Shown here: positions 34,837-46,181 of the stretch, in pieces | Numbering within the stretch: the stretch's first letter is position 1 | How the letters are laid out: each line of letters starts with the position of its first letter | From: Acanthamoeba castellanii str. Neff | Lineage: Eukaryota > Discosea > Longamoebia > Acanthamoebidae | Direction: 5' to 3' | Assembly: GCF_000313135.1 (NCBI RefSeq) | Contig: NW_004457431.1 | Location: forward strand, 83,637 to 147,636 | DNA: 64,000 nt | Translations under genes and position numbers: made by a program | Notes under the pieces: generated by a model | What the model saw: only the letters and a program-made list of their open reading frames with translations | What the model was told of the DNA's origin: nothing | Databases searched by the model: none

Positions 34837-37652
34837 TTAGTTGGCGGCAAGGCGCATCTCGCTCTCGGCGGACAGGGAAGCGAAGGCCTTGCTGAGCGCG
34901 GGGTAGTTGGGCACGCCCAGGCCGGTGACGGGATCCCAGCCCTTGGCGGGCTTGAATCCGGGCGAGCACATGAAGCCGTTGCCGTTGTCGCTGCCCGAGG
35001 TGATGTCCAGCAGGGCGCCAGGGAAGCGCTGAGCAATCGTGTACTGTAAACAACACCAACGAGAATAGTCAGCGCGTGTCGTGTTGTGCAGGCTGTGTGT
35101 GTGCGGTACCAGCTGCGAGTTGAGGAAACCGAGAGGAGGACGGCCCTGCTGCAGCCTCTCGTCGTTGATGAGGGCGATGACAGCCGAGAAGACGGGCGCA
35201 GCGCAGCTGGTGCCGCCCACGAACTGCTGGCTTCCCTGGTAGATGATCTGCACACCCTGTGATTGATTATATATAAAAAAAGTGTTGTGAGTTCACCGCA
35301 CACACCACCGCACACGCACACGCACACGCACACGCACACCGCACACGCACACGCACACGCAAGAGCGGGTGAGGTACCTCGCTGAAGGCGGAGACGTCGG
35401 GGAACGCGCGGCCCGAGATGTTGTAGTAGGAGGCCGCGGGCAGGTTGCCCTGTGCCAGGTAGTCCGCGACGGCGGCCTTCTGGTACTTGGCCTGTCCGAA
35501 GTAGTTCGAGAATCCGCCCGACGAGATGCCTGCACGGTGCGTCCGCGCATGAGTCGCGTGTGCGGCGTGTGCGGTTGCGTGCGTGCGACGTGTGCGGTTG
35601 AGTGCGTGCGACGTGTGCGGTACGTACTGTCGCTCTGGATGAGGAGAGGAGACTCGGAGGAGAGTACGGTGCCACCCACGGCGGTCACGTAGGCCGACGT
35701 GGCCGGCCAGTTGGGCTCGAAGCGCGAGCCCAGAGTGTTGCAGCCCACGCCATCGTCACCCGACGCGAACAAAATCGACTTACCTGTTTTAGCGTGTGTG
35801 CAGCGTGTGTCGTGTCGTGCGTGTCGTGCGGTTGTGCGTGTGTGCGGTTCAGACGAGTGGTCGTAGAAAGGGGAGAAAGGTGACGCGGCATGACGTGGCG
35901 TGGCGCGTACCGGTGAGGCCGACCTTCTGGAACTCGAGGTCGACGCGCTGCACGTAGGCGAGGGTGATCGACGACTCCACGTCACCGTAGCTCACGCTGT
36001 TCACCAGCGGCGCCGCTGCACACCAGCCACGTGCCACGTCAGCAACCGACACCTTAAGTCGTACGTACGCGCGCGTGTCGTGAGCGCGTGTGTCGTGCGG
36101 TACGAGACGTACGAGAGTTGAGGTCGTTGATGAACTGGATCCACTCGAGGAAGGGCTCCTGCGACTCGTGGCGGCCGGCCGTGTAGACGAACCAGGTGGG
36201 CACGTTGGTGGCCACGCCCATGATGTACTCGATGTCGAGCTCGGCCTCGACGCCGGGGCTCGAGGCGTCGTTGTGGCCCACCACCTTGACCGGCGCCTGG
36301 ACCGGCAGGTTGTAGGTCTGCTGGAAGAGCGTCAGGTCGCTCGGGGTGTAGTACTGCTCCAGGAACTGCGCCACCGCCTATTATGGGACACCACACATAA
36401 AAAGCTCGTTATGGTGGTTGTGTGGTTAAGGTGGCGGTATGATTAAGGTGGTTGTGTGGTGTGGTTAAGGTGGCGGACCTGGGAGTTGGAGGCGCTCTTG
36501 CCGGTGGCGGAGGAGATGTTGAAGACGCGCTTGATGACGTTGGGGTCGACGGTGCCGCTGCCCCGCGCCTCGAGCGACCTGCGAGCGAACCTCTGCACTC
36601 CTGTGCGAACCGCCGCGAATGGAAGAGAATGCAGGAATGCAGGTCAGTCTCGTGAGAGTGAAGGTGGTGCCGTGATCCAGGAGCCGCGTGTGGGTCTCGT
36701 ACTGGGGAAGTGGTTGATGCCACCGATGAAGTCGATGTGAGCGGCCACCTTCTGCGGCACGGTGTACGGCTGCAGCGACCTGCTCGAGACCATGAAACAC
36801 GACACACGACATGGCACGACACACGACGCATGGCACGCAACACGCGCGACCAGGACGTGATGGTGAGTGTGCAGCGCAGAAAGTGGTGAAGGGAGTGGAA
36901 TGGGACCTGAAGAGACGAGTCGAGGCTGAGTCGTGGGCGAAGTGGTGGAACTCGATGCCGCCGAGCAGCTCCTCGGCCTTGGCAGCCGTGGTGCGCACGC
37001 GCAGGAAGTCCCTGCTGCTGTTCCACTCGTAGTCGACCACGCCTGCATATTTCATCCATCCATCCATCCATCCATCACAAATTTGATGATCGATCCATTA
37101 TTCGATTGTCGATGGAGGGTACCATGAGCTTCGAGCCACTGGAGGATGGTCTGCTGGGATGCGGGCGAGGGGGCGACGAGGGCGGCCACCTGCGCGGGCG
37201 TCAGGAAGCGGCCGTACGAGGGCGACGTCGGCTCGCTCACTGCCCAGAACCTACGTTTGATGATCTTATGAAGTCAGCGTCGGGCAACTGCTGGACGATC
37301 AAGGCCTCACCCAAAACAAATTCGTAAAAATCAAATCAACACTGACAAGAACGAAGATGACAAAGATCGAAGGACTTAAACTGACATTGATCAAATCGAT
37401 TTGAGATGGAGTGAAGAAGACAAGCAGCTCTTACCTGCGCTCGAGCTCGGCAGTGTTGGTGAGCCGGACGGCGATGAGCAGTTCGACGATCTCCTCGGCA
37501 GCGAGGCGCTCGCCCTTGATCCAGCCCTCGGGCAGTCTCAGAGGCTCGTTGTGTTCCACGAACACTCTACCGCTGCCCATTGCAGCCGCGGCCAGAAGGC
37601 ACGAAGCCAACACGGCCAGAAGCACAAAGCTTGACCTCGACATCATCATCAT
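34837..37652 (-). CDS. Secreted sedolisin, tripeptidyl-peptidase I-like (S53)
   Basis: S53 peptidases are acid Ser-Glu-Asp proteases, usually lysosomal or secreted. The start at 37652 gives a signal peptide (SSFVLLAVLASCLLAAAA). A pro-domain follows, with SEPTSPSYGRFLTPAQVAAL and HHFAHDSASTRL. The catalytic domain shows Glu and Asp in EAELDIEYIMG (36235), the oxyanion Asp in FASGDDGVGC (35765), RAFPDVSAFSE (35415) and the Ser loop GGTSCAAPVFSAVIAL (35205). The C-terminus ends WDPVTGLGVPNYPALSKAFA, with the calcium-site glycine motif typical of the family. All catalytic residues are present. About ten introns are seen, several with GTGTGCG repeats. It lies next to a secreted beta-amylase on the same strand. 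Confidence 0.93.
35294..35362. repeat. CACACG-type repeat in a sedolisin intron
   Basis: Repeated CACACG/CACCGCACACG units fill most of one intron of the S53 gene. Confidence 0.85.
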
Positions 37653-38044
37653 CAACCTTCTGTCGTGGCAGCAATACTGGAATCGTGTGGTCCCACAGAC
37701 GCACTGACCGCCAAACCCCGAACCTTCGCTTTCATTTTCATTTCGGCGCTGCCAGTCTGGTGCCGTGCACGCCACTCGCCGTGTGCGTTGTGTGTCGTGT
37801 CGTGTCAAGCGTGTGCCTTTAAGTCGTGTCGAGTGCGTTGTGCTGGACGGTCAGCTCTAATCTACATCAAAACTGAGAAAACAGCACAGGCAAAGCAAGC
37901 GTTCAGAGCCTGCCGATGGTGGTGCACACCTCTAACAAAATCCTGGCGAGTCGTCGATTATCCTCTCTCTCACTTTCCTCTCCTCCTCTCCTCCGCATGC
38001 TGCGGCCATCAGCAGATAGTTGGCCTTTAGAATCGCTACGCTCT

Positions 38045-40642
38045 CTAGGCGCGGTGCATCGCGTTGACGAAGTTGAGGAACGTGTTCCAGTTGTTTTGGT
38101 TGTAGATCAGGTTGTTCGTCAGCCTGCAGCGCGCAAACATAGGAAGAGCGCCATGGGCGGTCGCGTGTCAGCTGGGTCGACACAGCGGTGTTGCGGTGAC
38201 GGATGGAGGCGGCACGTACCTGAGGTAGGTGAAGCCGCTGATGGCGCCGTACTGGGTGGACTCCTTGATGATCTGCTGGAAGCCCGACTGGGAACACGAC
38301 CCGCTACACAGCTCCAGCGCATTCTCTCCATCGTAGCCTGTCGCCGCCACTCCGTCACGTTAGTGTGCGTGTGCCGTGGTGTGTTGCGTGCGGTGTGTGC
38401 GGTGTGTGCGGTATGATAGCGTACCGACGTGAGCGATCTGAGCGGCGAGAATGGTCTGCTTGACGAGCGTCTCGGGGGCCGAGCCGCAATTGTTTGGGGA
38501 GTTGACCATCTCGAGAGCGGTGAAGTCAAAGTTGGCCCCGTACTTGCTGAACACTTGCGCAATCTGTCCAACATCAACACAGCACCATGAGCCAATCGTC
38601 GTGCGTCGTGTGTCGTGAGTGAGTATGTGCAGTGGTGTGCGTATGTGTTGTGAGATCGCACCTTGAGGTAGCCATTGTTGCCGTTGGTGTTGTAGTAACC
38701 GGCAGTAAGCTCCGCAGCGTGCGAGTTGGTGTTGTACCACCAGTGGATGCCCGACACCTTACCGGCGATACTGAGACCGGAGTAGCGGCTAAAGATCTGC
38801 CTGGCCGACTTCAAGATCGAGTCTGAGTGGTTCAACAGCTTGTTGCTGTACCAGTCTGCATTATCGTGTGCCATTGAAGATATCGATTCAGTGTGTCAGA
38901 CAGCGCAGACGCGGGGGCGTATACACTGAGGGAATAGGGGGTTGATGGTTGGGGGAACACGCACTCAGGAAGAAGCGGCCGTACGGCGACGAATAGTTGT
39001 CGCCGCCGTTATCGGAGAAGAAGCCCGTGTCCTCGGGATTCGAGTCGTAGGTGCCTGTATGCGCGGAGACCAGTCAGTCCGAGTTGGAACACAACAAGCA
39101 GAGTTCAATTAACACGTTGGCGAGTGCGGGGCGTACCGGCGTTGTCCGGCCCGCCGTTGCCCCAGTCAGGGTGGCCGGCGGCGATGGCGGCCTGGTCGAG
39201 GTCAGCCAGCATGTACTTATCGTAGCACTGGAATCTGCTCATCGGTCATCGGTGGGCGCCAGCCAGGTCAGGTTTCGACAATGCGTTGAGTGAGCAAAAG
39301 ACGAAGGGAATGTATGCGTACTCTCCGACACCGCAGTAAGACCACTTGCTCAGCTGGTAGCTCGGGTAACGCAGCTCACCTGCACTCCACCCATTAGAAC
39401 ACGCAACACACGCAACACACGCACACATCGCGCGCCGATGAGGCCGTAGGCAGATGCGCACCAGCGGGACCCATGCCGACTTGGATCTGGTTGATGGTGC
39501 CCTTCTGCAGGAAGACGCGGAAGGTCTGTTCGAGGCTCGACATGTAGTCGGCGTACACCTGGAGCGCAGTGCGCCCGTTCAGCACTGGCTGGTAGTCTAC
39601 GCCGAGCGACAGGTACTCGTCGTCCGCGCCACCTTCGCGATCGCGGTAGTAGATGTCGGCTGCAGACGCAACACACGCATAGTCACGTGAACACACGTAC
39701 GCACGCAGTACCGCAAACATACACACACAACCGTAGGAGACGTACGGTTCGCCTGGCCGATGCTGAGGACCCACGGAGGCAGCGGGATGAAGCACTGGTC
39801 GCCCACGTTGGTGCCGCATTGGTCTGTGGGCGAGCAAACAGGTGAGTTGTGAATTTGTAAGACACCTATTGGAGAAACACGCGAAGGGAAATGTGGGGAA
39901 AGGTTGGCGTACGGAAGGAGGTCACGAATTGGATCTTGAGTCCGACCTGGTCGACGATGTCGACCAGCTGGAGGTAGGAGGTCCAGTTGTACCTCCTCGG
40001 CCCGGCGCGCTCAACCACGCCCCACCACACGTCCACCATAACACTGTGCCCACAACACGGCACGCACACGGCACACCACACGTAAGGCACGCACGCAGGG
40101 AAATCACACGCGGTCCAGGTTAGGCGCGTTAATGGCGAGGAACGGAGAGAAAACGGAGAGGAAAGGTTTTCCGAACCCGTCGACGCCGCCGTTCTTGAGC
40201 TGCTGCAGGTCCTGGCGGATGCCTTGCGGGTCGTTCAGCGCGCCGTCGTTCGTGATCGTGTCCAGCGGCATCATCACTGTGACCCACGCCGCCGTGGTGA
40301 GTGGGATCGGCCACAACACAACATATATTAGAATTTAAAAGACTATGAGCGAAACATGTTCTCATTTCTTCCCTGGAGCTAAAAAGTACCACAGCAGCAC
40401 ACGGTGTTTGGTAATTTGCCACGGCTTACCCGTGCGTTCCACCACAACCAACCCAAAATAATAAAACAATAAATAATAACACCATTATTATAGGAAAATA
40501 AATAACTAAATATTTTTTAAAATAAGATTCAGTGGTGCGGGGACGTACGGTTGACTGGGATGTAGGCGTGCATAGCCGCTACGCAAAGGGCCAGCACCAA
40601 AAACAAGGCGGCCGAAGAGGTGACCCCACAAGAACGCGCCAT
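38045..40642 (-). CDS. Secreted beta-amylase (GH14)
   Basis: This exo-hydrolase releases maltose from starch ends. Exon 1 starts at 40642 with a signal peptide ([18 protein letters not shown]). The exons then follow the GH14 order: [32 protein letters not shown] (40020), [19 protein letters not shown] (39805), [14 protein letters not shown] with the acid/base Glu (39460-39370), [20 protein letters not shown] (38740), and GENALELC with the second catalytic Glu (38320). The end at 38045 is [13 protein letters not shown]. Both catalytic glutamates are intact. GH14 is common in plants and rare in animals and fungi. Secretion, inferred from the signal peptide, suggests digestion of plant or algal starch. 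Confidence 0.93.
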
Positions 40643-40871
40643 GGTCTTTGCTTAGGTTATGGTGCGGAGCTTGTGCGAGTGTGAGCGAAGAAAAAGAAGA
40701 ACCAAACACAGTGTTTGTCGCCTGCCGACTGTGCGACTTGCGCTCTCTCTGTGTGTGGATGTTATCTCGCTCTACTGTCTTCTCGAGGCGCAATTCGAAA
40801 CGACAATCGAGGATTGCATATCCTGTCGACTCTACCGAAATTCCCCCTTTATTTATGTCGACTAGCCAACC

Positions 40872-43800
40872 TCAGCCTTGCCAAGGGTAGAGCGGCTTCT
40901 TTGGCCCGGCGGGCTGCGCGGTGGTGGGCGTGGCTTGCTGGGGGTTCTGGGTCGACTCGTGCATGTAGTCGAGGATGTAGTACGACACCTTTTCGACGCG
41001 CGGCTCGTGCATGCTCTCGTAGTCGGTGTAGAAGCTGCGGACCGACGGGAATCCTCGCTTCTTGAGCACGAACAAGAGCGGCTTGTAGCGTTCCTTCTCG
41101 CACTCCCTGGTAGCACCGCCATCAACACCGCCATCAACACCACCATCGACTATAAGTGTGATCGTCTTCTTCTTCTTTTTTCCTTCACCTCGCGTCAAGG
41201 GTGGTCCATAAGTGACGTACCTGGCCCAGTCCTTCATGGACGGGAAGAGTCGGTTGAGTTGGGTGTAGCGCATGTCCACCTGCAGACACGTCTCGACGAA
41301 GGTGGCCTTGACGGCCAGGTAGTCGGCCCGGTACTGCTCATGGAGCTCCAGGAACCTCTCCTCCTCGTGATCTCGCTCTGTCTCCTCCTTCTCTTCTTGT
41401 TCGTCTGGTTGTTCTTCTTGATCAGCTTCTTCTTCTTCTTGTTCGTCGCTGGTGGTGCCGGGAGATGTCGATGCTGACGTGGCAGTAGTGGCGCTGGGCG
41501 TCGTCTGCAGGTCGCCATCGCCGCCAGCGGCCGGCGCCCTGCGCTGCAGGCGGAGCCGCTTCCACTTCCCCTTCTCGCCGCGCCGCGTTCGGGTCTGCTG
41601 CCGCGAGCGCCACTGCATGAAGAGCAGCACGAGCTCGAACAGGCAGCGCTCACGCTCCTTGGCAAAGTCGATCTCGCCCTCGCCGCCCTCCTCATCGTCC
41701 CAGTCGCCCTCCAGCTCCCACGCCTCCAGGGCGCGCAGCTTGGCCAGCCACAGATAGGCCGGCGACGAGAGCACCACGCGCCGGCAGGATGACGCCGACA
41801 TCATGGCCAAGGCGTCGACGTTGTCACGGACTGGGGCGCGCGGTCGCTAATGACGAGGCCCTTGAACGATAGCGGCGACTGCCTGCGCACCTTGCGCACC
41901 ATCGACTCCTGATCGCGGAGATTCGGGAAGCGCTGTGGCGTGCGCCAGCCAACGGCGGTGGCGGCGTTGTCGTGGCTGCCTTCACCGTTCGAGCAAAATG
42001 CGGTGGAGGCTGCGCCGGCTGACGATTGACTGGCGAGGGCATGGTCGAGGTTGACTTCCCGGCCGAGGGGAGAAGAGCCGAAGTCGCGCACACCCACCAG
42101 GACCAGCGCATCTTCCTTGTACTTCATGAAGCGTGGGAACTGCCTGCTGACCTGGAAACACCACATATTTGCCGTGGTAAGCGTGGACGTCTCTTGCACG
42201 CACTACACACAACAAACGAACTAAGCGAGTACCAGTTGGAAGATATAGCACCACGAGGTGTTCAGAGACTTGTCAGTGATGCCTGGTGAGGGGGAAGAAG
42301 GGTTCAATCAAGCAGGGTTTGGTAAGCGCGTGGGCGGCGCCTAGGTTGATGATACCTTGGGCTGCGTACAGGCGCCAGAACTCCTTCATCAGATCTTCTC
42401 GGCTGGTGTCCTTCCTGGTCTTCATCTGGACGCACCACTTGCCGCTGTCGATCCCACGCATACGCACACGCACACGCACACGTAACCACAACTGAGCGTT
42501 GAGTTGCTTGGAGAGAAGTGGCTGCTCAAGAAGGGGGTACCTGTGGTAGAAGAGCAGGCCCAGATGCCCGTCGATCATTTCCCGTGCCTCGGCAGAAGAC
42601 CAGTCAATGTCACTCTGTGTGTGGCGAAGAAGGAAAGGCGTTGGAGAGCGCAGCACACCACTAAGGTGGCGGCGAGGTAGTGGTGCAACGAGCGGGCGTA
42701 CCAGGTCTTCGATGCCGACCTGCTTGGCCTTGATGATGGTCCACACCTCGTCCTCCTCCACTCTCTTCTTGTCGCTGCCGTGGAACGGATAGAGATGTCG
42801 GTAGCGCGGGAAGGCCTGGGCGATGGGCCGCCACGATGGTGAGCCTCTGGCGCCCGGGCTGCAGCTTCGGGCCAACACGAGCCCGCCGTGGCACTCGAAC
42901 GTGATGCGCGAGCTCGCCGGCGAGCCCACCTTGTCGCTCGACAGCACCATGAGCTCCTCGGTGCCATCGCCCGCCACAATTTTGTCGATATCGTTGCCGC
43001 CCACTGCGCTCACCTCGCCGCTGTCGTTCACCAACTCGACGTTGACATCGAGATTCTTGACCAGCTCGCCGAAGCCGTTCTGGTTGACGTAGCTAACCGC
43101 GACCAAGCGGTGATCGTCACCCGAGTCCTCGGGCGTGGCGTTGGCCTGTTGCCACCAGTCGAGCTCGAATTGCTTGTAGGACTGGGTGAGCTCCTTAAGC
43201 GCGGTCTCCACCGCGTCGGCGTACTCGCGGTACCACTGGTGGAACGCCTTCCAGTTGGGGAAGTGCATGCTCATGAGCGACAACGCCAGGTCGTTGACCA
43301 CATGCCTGTCCGTCACCTGGACGATCACATAGCAACAATATATAATAAGACGGCAACATCCGATTGGAGGAGCCAGTGTTGGGGTGAAAGTGTCATTGTT
43401 ACCTTTTGGGTCTTGGCCATCTGCAGGGAGAGCGCCCAGTGCTTGACCACGTAGATGAAGCGCTTCTTGGACCGCTTGATCTCCCCGTACTGCCAATACT
43501 GCTTGGCTATGTTGTAGTTCTTGAACATGTTCTTCCGAACACCACCGAGCCACTGCATAAATGTATATAAACATACATACATTGCATCATATATGTACGC
43601 CACGTTCAGTTCAAAGCGCACAGAATGGCATCGTACGGCCATGCAATGCTACATTGAAGGGAATGTAAACCTTGTGAGCTCGAAACTCCCAGTGCAGCTT
43701 GTGGCGTTCGAGCAGAATGCCCTCGGGCGGGTGCGAGAGAAACACGCAGGTCTGGCGACGTGGCCAGCCGGTTAGTTTCGAATGGCGTGTGCAAGCTCAG

Positions 43801-44702
43801 CACTGCGGCCTAGCAGTTGCGTGAGTACCCAGGGCACGTGCTGGTTGATGAGTTGTTGGAAGATGTTGACGTCGTACACGGCCATGTCGATTTCCTCCCC
43901 TTCGAGGACGTTCTGGGTGGACGGCTGGTCCCAGTCCCGCACTGGGACCATTGTGCGTGCGTGCGTGTGTGAGTTGGGCGACACGCCTGCGCAGCGCGTG
44001 GGTGCATGGTGGTCCGTGCTACTACTACGCACCCAGAACAATGAAGTCGTAGTCTGATCGCGGCGAGTAGTGGCCCCACCATCTGGAGCCCCACCTGTAC
44101 ACATTCAGCACCTGTCGGGTGCACGGCCCGGTCAGCCCGCAAAACAAAATTAAAATAATATTCAAAACAACTTGTAGTACATAAAATATCTATAAAAATA
44201 TAAAAAAATAAATACGTACTTGGTCTGGTTCGATGCCGTGGGCGGAGAGCACCCCATAGATTCGCCCCATGAACAGCTTCTGCTTCTTCTCGCTCCATGC
44301 TCCTCGCTCATCGTCTTCTTCATTGGCGATGCCCTTCTCTGCGATCCGTCGCTCGCAGTTGTTCAGGGCCTCGTCGAGGAGCTGCAGCCGCACGAGCATG
44401 GCCTCCTGCCTCGCGTGCAGCTCGTTGGCTGCGGCCCGCTGGGCCTTGAGCAGCGCCACCATCTCCTTGGCCCGCTCGGCCTCCTCCTTTGTCTTGCCCC
44501 CCTTGGACGTCCCGTGGCCACCACCTCCCCCTCCACCTCCGCCATGTAGCAGCTGGTGGCGGTGGTCGGCCTTGTGCCGGTTGTCGAGGCAGATGGCGTG
44601 TCGTTTGCTGACGAAGTGGCGCGCCTTCTCCTGGGCGCTCCCGAACGTGGCCCCCTCGCACACGTCGCAGTGCCACCGTGCCGGCGGCGACGGCTCGTCC
44701 AT
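40872..44702 (-). CDS. Zinc finger + nucleotidyltransferase (RlaP-like) + degenerate T4 RnlA-type RNA ligase domain
   Basis: Three parts are read. (1) From the ATG at 44702 there is a Cys2His2-like finger (WHCDVCEGATFGSAQEKARH) and a Gly-rich, coiled region. (2) There is a polymerase-beta-type nucleotidyltransferase with RWGSRWWGHYSPRSDYDFIV (44060) and EEIDMAVYDVNIFQQL (43885). These supply the GS and three Asp metal ligands. Helices follow (QMAKTQK, KKRFIYVVKHWALSLQ) that resemble RNA ligase-associated RlaP proteins. (3) A ligase fold is seen in ECHGGLVLAR (42880), FPRYRHLYPFHG, EMIDGHLGLLFYH (42560), CYIFQLVSRQFPRF, FKGLVISD (41860) and RRVVLSSPAYLWLAK (41775). A charged tail ending GPKKPLYPWQG follows. 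The ligase catalytic Lys, Glu and motif V Lys residues are replaced. The frame changes between FKGLVISD and VRDNVDALAMM. Confidence 0.75.
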
Positions 44703-44828
44703 GCCAAAGAAGAAGACAACAATAATAGATATATAAAACAAAAACAAAGTTTATCTTTGTTTCAGCAAATCTTTTCCTTTCTTTTTCTCAGCTGTGTGAT
44801 TGATTTGATCCATCTGGAGTGAGAGAAG

Positions 44829-46020
44829 ATGCCGAAGGTGATTTCGCGAGGTACCACCGTCTCGAGCGGTAACGAGACTCAATTCACGGACGAGAATATC
44901 TTTGTTTACTACTGCGTGTGTGGCACGCTCTGCCTTACAATTGGTACGCTCCCCCCCCCAACGAATCCAGAAAACACATCAATCCTCTTGTTCAAATAAG
45001 TCAACTCCATCTCCTTCTTCATCTTCTTCATTGAATGATTTAACTTTACCTGGATCCAGATACGCCGTTGGAGAAGCTGCCGCGCAGGAAGACGGACAAT
45101 GCGCACATCATCCAGGCGGGCAAGCGCGAGTACCGCTTCAAGACCAAGCCGCTCGAGCCCGTCACCTTCAAGCGGTACCTCTACACGCGACAATTGACGT
45201 CGCACGCAACACGCGACACACAACACGCGACACGCACACCAGCTCTCAGCTCATAGGACAATGTTGCGTGTATGTGCTGCCGTGGTTGTGATGGAGCTGT
45301 GGGTGGTGATCGTGGCGCAGGGACAAGGGCTACGAGAAGCAGTTCAGGGCCGGGTGCGAGGAGTGCGGCCTGCCCGTGTGCTACACCCCCAAGGAGAAGA
45401 GCAGCCCCATCACCTACGTCCTCGCCGGCGCTCTTCGCCTCCAGCAATACGGCCTGACCACCGGTGCGTGTGCGATGTCTGTCGTGTGCGTGCGTGCGTG
45501 CGTGTGCGGTGGTGTGTGTCGTGCGACTGACCCGCGTGTGTGCGGTGATGCGTGCGTGTGCGACACAGATCCGTTGCCGCTCGAGGAGATAAAGGAGCTG
45601 CCGGGCGTGGAGTACGACGAGTACGTGGCCGAGCAGCGCAAGGAAAAGCTGCGCGAGGAGGAAGAGGAGGGCGACGCCGCCACCCGCGCCCCGCTCCGGC
45701 TCAGCGACCTCCCGCGCCAGGAGCAGGAGCGCCAGATCCGCGAAAAGCTCAAGGCCCTCGAACGCGGCGACGACACGCGTCTCAGCTCGCTGGCGTCGTC
45801 TTCGTCATCGACAGCTCCGTCGCAACCGGCCGCTGCGCCGAGCGAGGAGCGGGACAGGGAGAGGAAAAGGAGCCGAGAGAGGGAGAGCACCGGAGACAGG
45901 GAGGAGGCCGAGGGCAAGGAGAGGCAGACCAGGCGGAGCAGGAGTCCCGAGGAGAAGCGACGCCGGAGGAGCCGCAGCAACAGCAGGGAGAGGGACTACC
46001 ACGACAGCGGCAGGCACTGA
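44829..46020 (+). CDS. STEEP1: STEEP1 homologue (CXorf56/UPF0428)
   Basis: STEEP1 is a small conserved protein that promotes STING exit from the ER in animals and is also found with spliceosomal complexes. The start ATG at 44829 gives MPKVISRGT, the family's N-terminal signature. The next exons give NIFVYYCVCGTLCLTI, LEKLPRRKTDNAHIIQAGK, YEKQFRAGCEECGLPVCY (the second cysteine pair) and SSPITYVLAGALRLQQYG. The C-terminal exon holds EYDEYVAEQRKEKLREEE, then an Arg/Ser/Glu-rich tail with RRSRSPEEKRRRRSRSNS. This RS-like tail is much longer than in the animal protein. No recognisable STING gene lies in the window. Confidence 0.88.
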
Positions 46021-46181
46021 GCTGGCTGGCGACATACAACATAGTCGGAGATGCGGAAGACGTTGCTACATACTGTCCGTTTTGATGCGGACCAGGCAAC
46101 AGGCTTAATGTGTGTTACTGGTGTGTTGGTGTCCACGCAAGGCCTTTTTCCACACAGAGCGAAGAAGAAGAACACGACGAG

